Made by a program: the position numbers and the translations under genes. Positions 58,403 through 64,000 of a stretch of 64,000 bases of DNA are shown here, in pieces. The first letter of the stretch is position 1; each line of letters opens with the position of its first letter. The notes below the pieces were generated by a model. That model ran no database searches. It was not told where the DNA came from and saw only the letters and a list, made by a program, of their open reading frames with translations. The DNA is taken from positions 9,362,001 through 9,426,000 of the forward strand of contig NC_053187.1 in the NCBI RefSeq assembly GCF_905163445.1, read 5' to 3'. Origin of the DNA: Pararge aegeria (lineage: Eukaryota; Arthropoda; Insecta; Lepidoptera; Nymphalidae).

Positions 58403-58581
58403 CTGTTTCATGCCGCTGGTTTCCCCATCTGGTTTGATTTCATCTCCAGCTTTGATGTCGTCGTCACCTAATTGTGAACGCAGTTCAGGATCTACTTTAT
58501 CGTACCTTGGGATCGCAAAGTTCTTTGATTCCCGCACTATATCACTTAATCTTCGAAATCCATTGAGTTATGTTCGTTATC
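58403..58581 (-). CDS. Candidate terminal exon with frameshift, unidentified
   Basis: The minus strand after 'aaatgag' (AG at 58582-58583) reads 'DNEHNSMDFED', then meets TAA at 58548-58546. A frame change at about 58549 gives an uninterrupted 49-codon frame: 'LSDIVRESKNFAIPRYDK', 'VDPELRSQLGDDDIKAGD', 'EIKPDGETSGMKQ', TAG. The joined text is acidic and hydrophilic, like a cytoplasmic C-terminal tail, and unlike the surrounding DNA. The exon at 59098-59288 could splice to it in phase 0 (GAC/GTATGA donor). The break may be a real disabling mutation, an assembly error, or a sign that one frame is chance. The protein family is not recognised. Confidence 0.4.
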
Positions 58582-58614
58582 CTCATTTCTTTTGATTTGA
58601 TAACGTAGCAGTAG

Positions 58615-58700
58615 TAATAGAGAGCTTGCTGAACTTCGCCGCGAGTTCGTCTGCGTTCAGTTCTTATGAGTTACCCATACAAATTTCATCCGCTATATAC
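58615..58700 (+). mobile_element. CTAG-type element, 5' fragment
   Basis: 'cttgctgaacttcgccgcga' and 'gttcgtctgcgttcag'. It would lie within the intron between the two candidate exons. Confidence 0.5.
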
Positions 58701-59097
58701 CGGGACTGGACACTCCGTGCCGTTGTCTCGGCACTTTAGGGACATAGCGTTAAGCAAAATCCCTTATAACCTTCCTTCAAAATTGGGCAATCAGAAAAAG
58801 AGCAATAAGTAGTTCCCAAAATTAACACATTGAAAAAAAAAAAGCTCTTCAATTTCAGCTTTAATTTATATAAATATAGAGTTTAGTAATTACTTATAGT
58901 TTTTAATTAACCTTTGGTAGATGCTTAAGTAACGTAGTAACCAAAATAATAACTAGGGTTAAAAATAATATTGCGCTGATTTAAATATTTGCGATTCTTC
59001 TACTATAGAAAGTACTAAATTTATTTATTTTTGAATATCCTCTATGATACGAAAAAAATTATAATTTATTCGGTTCACCTTCAGAAACTATTCATAC
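58701..59097. other. Presumed intron, AT-rich
   Basis: Between candidate exons. Minus-strand donor GTATGA at 59097-59092. No other feature. Confidence 0.4.
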
Positions 59098-59288
59098 GTC
59101 GTCAGCAAAATGTTCTGTAGGCACTTGAGTGGGGACGATCAGCACGTCAAGGAGCGAATCTTGACCATTATGCAATAAAGGCGTTTGATTAATCAATAGA
59201 GCCAGTGGGTCCCGCGGGATTGCTAACGACGTGCTTCCTTCACCTCTATTGGCGGGTCTTTGCACTTCACCGACCACACTCAATAGAT
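59098..59288 (-). CDS. Candidate internal exon, unidentified
   Basis: The minus strand is open from an acceptor-like 'ttaacatag' (AG at 59290-59289) to a donor-like GAC/GTATGA. It reads 'LSVVGEVQRPANRGEGSTSL', 'AIPRDPLALLINQTPLLHNG', 'QDSLLDVLIVPTQVPTEHFA', DD. The GC content is well above the flanks, codon use is mixed, and it is not a repeat I know. Unspliced it would end one codon later at TGA (59094-59092). The upstream exon was not found with confidence. Extracellular or linker-like composition; no catalytic motif. Chance cannot be excluded for a single 64-codon frame. Confidence 0.45.
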
Positions 59289-60394
59289 CTATGTTAACTT
59301 ATGTAAGTATATTGTACCCTTGAGGATCTTTTGAAAAGCGAATTCTCTAACTTTATTCAAGTGAATTTTTAATATGCCCTACCGCTGCTCAAAAAAATGC
59401 AGAACTATTTTAAATATGCACACAAATAATCTGCAAATCTATGGATCTAAGCTGGAAGTAATATTCAGGTTTGGTTAGCAGATAGTCAGTGAAAATTGGA
59501 TTACTTTTATAATTATCTAGTAACTTCGGGCGTGAGAAATAATACCAAAGGTTTTAATTTAGAAGGTAATATTTGTTTACTATGCCACTGGGGTATATCC
59601 CCAACAGTAAAAAAAGGTTGCAAAAATGTATATGCCTTTTTACTAATAGGCGTGAATTACAACTTAACAAATGGAACTGTTTCGAGTTGGATGGCAAATA
59701 ATCAGCGAATAACATTTTATATGTGAGTAGCTAGCTTACTTGAGGTGGCGAAGGCTATTATATTTTTTTGGTTACGAAAAATAACTGCTTTCTGTCAAAC
59801 TCAGAAATTTAACTAGAAAAAAAGTAGTTAGCAAACAGTGTGCTCATACAAAAATAGAAATTGGCTACACACCCTCGTCGATAACAACTTTAAAAGCAAA
59901 AACCGTAAAAAAAAATGTAACTTCGGAAATTTACGACCGAAGTCGCTGTATCGAGACCTTTTTTGTCCCTATTATGCAAATCAAGAACCTCTTTCATTAA
60001 CATAAAGGTGTGATTGCCCGTGTTGTAAGAAAATGCTGTTTTTGTTGTAGGTACTCCTTGAGTAAATTTAGGAAAAAATCTTGCCTTATTAGTAAAAAGT
60101 CTAGATTTTCCTCTTGGTTATTGAAAGAGCATTACAGTAGAAGCATTAAAGCCATTGCTAGTCTAATATAACTATAATTTTATATATGAACTCTACTAAG
60201 TACGTAGTGTTTAAGTGCATTTGAAGAAATAAAAATTTTGGTAGGTATATAGAGTAATAAACCAATAAACATAGACTAAAATTACTTATGAAATAACTAT
60301 ACAAAAAAAATTATCAAACACTTTTGAAACGTCAAGTCTATCTGTTTCTAGTGACTCGAATACAAGTTAGCGAAGTAGATCAGAAATCAGAATC
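59289..60394. other. AT-rich DNA
   Basis: A 76-codon plus ORF at 59496-59726 has no domain. No repeat recognised. Confidence 0.5.
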
Positions 60395-60500
60395 AACTTC
60401 ATCCTCAACAATCCCTGTACTGCGGAAAGGCCTCCTCTTATAGAGGAAAAAAATAATTAGAGCATTGACCCGCCACACAGCTCCAATACCGTCTTTAAAA
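60395..60500 (-). repeat. Interspersed repeat, minus
   Basis: 'tcctcaacaatccctgtact', 'ggcctcctcttatagaggaa' and 'gagcattgacccgccacaca' match 52421. Confidence 0.6.
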
Positions 60501-61084
60501 TTAAATATTGTTAATCGTATCATGTAACCAGACTTTAGACGAGGTTAACGTATATTTTAAGTCCTAGTCTAAACCTGGACGTTAATAACCAACAGTTATC
60601 GAATATGAGGACGCTAACTATGGATATGTTAACGATGTTTACAAAATTTGTCACGTTTGCTTTACATGCAATATCCACATACCTAGTTGCAATTATGTAC
60701 TCAGCAAATAGTTTTTATGATGTTTGTTCAGGCGTCACACCGGCATTTAGCGAACAAGTTCGATTAGAATCAACTGCGTACCTATTTATATATTGGAAAA
60801 ATATATATATGTGCTTTACTTATCCATTGGTTTAAAAGAAAGAAACATATGATAACATATTGTTCAGTAAATACCCACTGAAATAACCTTGAGAAAAATA
60901 TCAAGTATCCTTAATTAATAATAACAAATAAACATTGCACCTGCACACGTTGGAAATTTTCAGATTCGCTTTCAGTCTGTTATAGTTCTGTTCATCCAAA
61001 AGTTTTGTTCATTCACTATAACTCACAATATGAGGTCCAAAATATACCAAACAGGGTTGTGTTATGTTTAAAAACTGTTTATCG
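60501..61084. other. AT-rich DNA
   Basis: No feature recognised. The 76-codon plus ORF at 60605-60835 is not credible. Confidence 0.5.
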
Positions 61085-61390
61085 TAAATGCTCTCGCGCA
61101 ATGCCGGCTCGCGTCTAAATCGACACGCGTTCAGTGTAGCGAGCAATCAGTGACTGAACACTTCGTTGAGCCGGACCAGTTATTATGCGCCCACTGTTGC
61201 CATCAATAACTTCAGTAACACGTGGGCCTCGGTATGCCAGTCGAGGCCCTCGCTGTGATATCACTCGCAGGACTCAACTCTTATCGGTGCATCGCGGTAA
61301 AAGCTGATGATTCATCAGAATTAGATTTCGCGCATGACATCAGCGGATCGCACCGCATGTAAACATAAGATGCCACCCGATATGTAAACA
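61085..61390. promoter_or_regulatory. GC/CpG-rich unique island
   Basis: About 300 bp clearly GC-richer than everything around it, with many CpGs ('gcgcaatgccggctcgcgtc'). No repeat family recognised. 'ttcagtg' Inr-like motifs occur. On the minus strand a frame opening right after an acceptor-like 'atatcacag' (61257-61253) reads 'RGPRLAYRGPRVTEVIDGNS', 'GRIITGPAQRSVQSLIARYT' and stops at 61117-61115, but no strong donor is present. Promoter, first exon or conserved element remain open. A 76-codon plus ORF (61429-61659) follows an acceptor-like 'ctacgttgcag'. Confidence 0.4.
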
Positions 61391-61689
61391 GAACTTCGAA
61401 GCACCTATATGAAACTACTAAGTCTACGTTGCAGATTGCTTATCGTTATAAAATAGTTAGTGACGCAGAATACTTGGAAGAACTGATATTCGTGAGAATA
61501 ATTAACTTTCCAGAGAAGGAGTTGTTTCTTTTATTGCTAACGCCTTCATGTGATTTGAACAATATTCGTGGATCATTGCCATATTTACAAAATTATTATC
61601 AACAGCCCAATGTACTACTGGCTTTAAGTTATTTGCTAAGCTTGGGAAACGAATTCTGACTCTAATAATGTTTGCATTGTTGTCATCGT
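61391..61689. other. DNA with 76-codon plus ORF
   Basis: 61429-61659 is open on the plus strand and protein-like in places ('SDAEYLEELIFVRIINFPEK') but has no recognised domain. Confidence 0.3.
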
Positions 61690-61998
61690 TATCAACCCAT
61701 TACGAACCAACTACAGTGCAGAGGTCTCCTCTCAAATTAAGAGAGGGGTTTAGGCCGTAGTCAACCACGCTGGTCACTTGCGAATAGATAGACTTCACAT
61801 GCCTCTTCTTAAATACATGTGAAGTCTATCAATTCGGAGAACTTTCAAGCATGCACGTATTGTCACGATGTATTCATTTGTTAAAACGCACATTGTTTAG
61901 AAAAAAAATAAGAGGTACATGCACTGTACGTTTGGAACGAAATCGGTCCCCCTGTTAATGAGGCCGACGTCTTACCGACTAGGCTATCACTGCTTAAC
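61690..61998 (-). mobile_element. SINE-B containing a snap-back insertion
   Basis: Plus 'gcagaggtctcctctcaaat', 'ggccgtagtcaaccacgctg' and head 'cttaccgactaggctatcac' are SINE-B reversed. Compared with the copy at 24297, about 30 bp of extra sequence follows 'gatagacttcacatg' and includes its inverted copy. Confidence 0.75.
61787..61830. repeat. Perfect palindrome inside SINE-B, 15-bp arms
   Basis: GATAGACTTCACATG (61787-61801), 14-nt loop, CATGTGAAGTCTATC (61816-61830). The left arm is native SINE sequence and the right arm is extra. Confidence 0.95.
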
Positions 61999-62012
61999 GA
62001 TTGTTATTAGTT

Positions 62013-62270
62013 GATTGAATGAATACACTTTTATTGTACACCAAAGAAAAAAGTAGTTACAGATAAAACATCATAGAGCAAGAGGGTACAATTTGGCACT
62101 GGTAATAATGACCTGAATGAAGTCCGTGTTGTTAAAGAACAGACTGTCCTCAATAGAAATAACTCCAAAAAATAGTAAACTGATAGAAATGAACATGCTA
62201 ATCTTGTTGAATCCAAAAGTACAGTCAAATAACAAAAGATACACGGGTATCTAATGGGAATAAAATTCAA
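62013..62270 (-). mobile_element. LINE 3' end with ATTCA-type tail
   Basis: Minus strand 'tctttttt'-type UTR ends 'tttggtgtacaataaaagtg' and 'tattcattcaatcaac'. Plus 'agagcaagagggtacaattt' is UTR text of this LINE class. The 79-codon minus ORF is spurious. Confidence 0.6.
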
Positions 62271-62356
62271 TGTTAATTTCTTTAATGGTCCGATGAAGTT
62301 CGTGAAAAAAAACCGTCGGTGTCATTTAGCATAATTGCTTTAAATAAATGCACCAT

Positions 62357-62401
62357 TGCGCATTTAAGCAAATTAATTCATTTAACTTGCTTAAATGCGC
62401 A
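62357..62401. repeat. Perfect palindrome, 15-bp arms
   Basis: TGCGCATTTAAGCAA, 15-nt loop, exact reverse complement (62387-62401). Confidence 0.95.
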
Positions 62402-63094
62402 GAAAAAATGGTAATATACCGACAATGTCCTTGCGAATAAATTAATTTACTAATATTTAATAGGTAGGTTCTGTTGGGTACAAATTCCGATACTAATATT
62501 TTCCTTTAAAAAGAAACCTTCAAGACACAGGAATTAATAATCACCTAACCCGCGCTAAGAAAGGGTTTGAGTAATTAAACAAAATTTTGGTTACCCAAAC
62601 CCTTTCTTAAAGATCGGTTACATATGCTTGACTTATTTTATATACTTCAAAATTTACAAAATTTATGATCTTGCAAAATCTCTCGAGCCCTATTATAACA
62701 TACATGAGTGTTATTTTCTAGCTACTTGTGAAGGTCTATTCCAAAATTCAGTTCAGGCGTTCCAAAGATTAGCCTTTGTAACAAACAGACAGTCAAAAAT
62801 GTGCAAGTTAGTCATCGTGGCAAACGAAGCATGTAATAAGTAATAATTCATTACACAACTCATACCATTTTTGAACCAAGGCTATGGCAAGGTTTTTAGA
62901 TCTAGAGCAGATCTGTGCCACAAAGGGCTGCATACTCTACAATATCGTCTCCCCATCTAAAGATTGGTCTTCCTCTCTTTCTTGTGATATATTTTTCCGC
63001 CGCCTATTATTATACCTTTTCCAGACCAGATCATTTCCATTACTCATAGCCCTTGTTGCTGCATCCCTCGATTGAATTTTTTGTTTTATTTCCT
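62402..63094. other. Unique DNA with a palindrome
   Basis: Apart from the inverted pair at 62556-62609, ORFs at 62628-62843 and 62884-63075 (plus) have no recognised domain. Confidence 0.45.
62556..62609. repeat. Perfect palindrome, 14-bp arms
   Basis: TAAGAAAGGGTTTG (62556-62569) and exact reverse complement (62596-62609), 26-nt loop. Confidence 0.9.
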
Positions 63095-63290
63095 ACTAGC
63101 AGTCGCACGCGTTCTTATTCTTTCAATTTTTAATAAACCCCTTGGGAACGGCTTACATCTTGTGATAAAAAGTAGCCTATAAATAGCCTCCGTCCTTTCA
63201 ACTAACTCTATGTCAACGAACAATTTGATTGGTTGATAATCTAGGGCGTGAAGGAAGGACACACAAACAAACACATTTATTATGTTACGA
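63095..63290 (+). mobile_element. CTAG-type element
   Basis: 'actagcagtcgcacgcgtt', 'gataaaaagtagcctataaa', 'caactaactctatgtcaacg' and 'acacaaacaaacac' in the usual order. Confidence 0.7.
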
Positions 63291-63304
63291 AATACACAAT
63301 TGTT

Positions 63305-63344
63305 TTGTTCATCTAGATGATTTCATAATCATCTAGATGAACAA
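63305..63344. repeat. Perfect palindrome, 18-bp arms, 4-nt loop
   Basis: TTGTTCATCTAGATGATT, TCAT, exact reverse complement (63327-63344). It lies just past the CTAG-type element. Confidence 0.95.
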
Positions 63345-63364
63345 TTGTTTGTTTTTGATTGTTG

Positions 63365-63414
63365 TAATCCCTCAATACGATTTAATATATTTATTAAATC
63401 GTATTGAGGGATTA
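63365..63414. repeat. Perfect palindrome, 23-bp arms, 4-nt loop
   Basis: Arms 63365-63387 and 63392-63414 (core 'aatccctcaatacgattta') are exact reverse complements around TATT. Only 20 bp from the previous palindrome and unrelated in sequence. Confidence 0.95.
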
Positions 63415-64000
63415 TTCCTATATAGTTTAAATGTACATTTATTACGATAAAATCTAATGACGCGCCACGCGAAAAGTTTTCAATTAGTTGCACGCTGCAC
63501 GTATGTTTGTAGATGCCTCTTATCAATATGGGTCGGGCCAGGTTGACGCAATATTTTCTTTTGAAACATGGTTTCAATAACTTCGATGGTCCTTATTATG
63601 AAAATCTGCCATTTGTAAGCTTGTTTGAAATCAGTAATATCTTGAATATCTACGACAAAGTAAACAAAACTTCTTTACTCGTTTTTCAGTCCTTTTGGCA
63701 ATAAAGGATATATAAGCTTATTTTGAACGATCTAAATTAATACACACATACATTGAGCATAAAATACATAATACATTACCTTTTAATAAGTTACTAACTA
63801 TGTTTGCAGCATAGTGTAAATAGTATTGATTCTACGTACCTGTTCAGTTTATTTGCCTGTATGTACCTAAAGATTATGGGTTTTATGCAAAGCACGAATA
63901 TTTTAGTATCGAAAGTCGTTGAGTATTGATATCAACAGTATAACCCCATAATACGATCCTTATTTCCTTACTTTTGTATTAGGTATAAATGGTAAAGTGT
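63415..64000. other. Unique AT-rich DNA
   Basis: A 63-codon plus ORF at 63513-63704 has no domain. No other feature. Confidence 0.5.

Noticed and set aside
62628..62843. 71-codon plus ORF, partly protein-like
   Set aside because: No recognised domain, no promoter or splice evidence, first half A/T-rich; kept only as unassigned sequence.
16876..63414. Palindromes as microRNA precursors or a CRISPR-like array
   Set aside because: Arms are perfectly paired and only 13-23 bp with tiny loops, unlike imperfect 60-100-nt pre-miRNAs; sequences are unrelated and irregularly spaced, and the genome is animal.
16876..63414. Palindromes as rho-independent terminators
   Set aside because: Host is eukaryotic and most stems are A/T-rich without a following T-run linked to any gene.

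Overview
The window is AT-rich, intron- or intergenic-type DNA from a lepidopteran, most likely a nymphalid butterfly. The evidence is repeat content. It holds many copies of tRNA-derived SINEs, RTE-type and CR1/jockey-like LINE tails, CTAG-ended non-autonomous elements and hAT-type MITEs of kinds known from butterfly and moth genomes. Nothing bacterial or viral is visible: no operons, no ribosome binding sites, no dense long ORFs. Almost all the 60-110 codon ORFs are chance or lie inside repeats. Family names are from memory and need a library search.

Working family labels used below. SINE-A: tRNA-like head, (TTTA)n tail, Metulj-like (6882, 21077, 49879). SINE-B: tRNA-like head, GAT-rich tail (6737, 24297, 25085, 50405, 61690). 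SINE-C: tRNA-like head, body ending 'gattgcagtcaagggctaac' (many copies, the fullest at 55168). SINE-D: 37484-38252 and 45382. Tail-X: a short repeat ending in 'tccagcagtggga' plus (GAT)n. CTAG-type: elements bounded by 'actagct' or 'agctagt'. hAT-M: MITE with TIR CAGTGGCGTGCA and 8-bp target duplications (2149, 27306, 35796, degraded 37236).

Layout. 1-10 kb is a repeat cluster, with two oppositely oriented copies of a repeat carrying a hammerhead-ribozyme-like core. 10-20 kb is mostly unique AT-rich DNA with a LINE C-terminus (14.5 kb), a palindrome beside a direct duplication (16.9 kb) and an RTE fragment (18.2 kb). 20-30 kb holds a degenerate tandem array, SINEs, and a MITE nested in a long inverted repeat (27.2-27.6 kb). 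30-45 kb holds LINE tails, a perfect hAT MITE, a SINE split by a nested insertion, and a TATA/Inr core-promoter match (39,987-40,018). 45-57 kb is SINE-rich with a 197-bp tandem duplication. 58.4-61.4 kb holds the best candidates for real host coding sequence, all on the minus strand: two possible exons with a matching splice phase and a poly(A) signal, but with an apparent frameshift, plus a GC-rich island at 61.1-61.4 kb.

The most unusual signal is a scatter of more than a dozen unrelated, near-perfect short palindromes (arms 13-23 bp, mostly tiny loops). One lies inside a SINE copy and can be read as a recent inverted duplication of pre-existing sequence. This fits frequent template-switch ('snap-back') replication rather than a transposon family.
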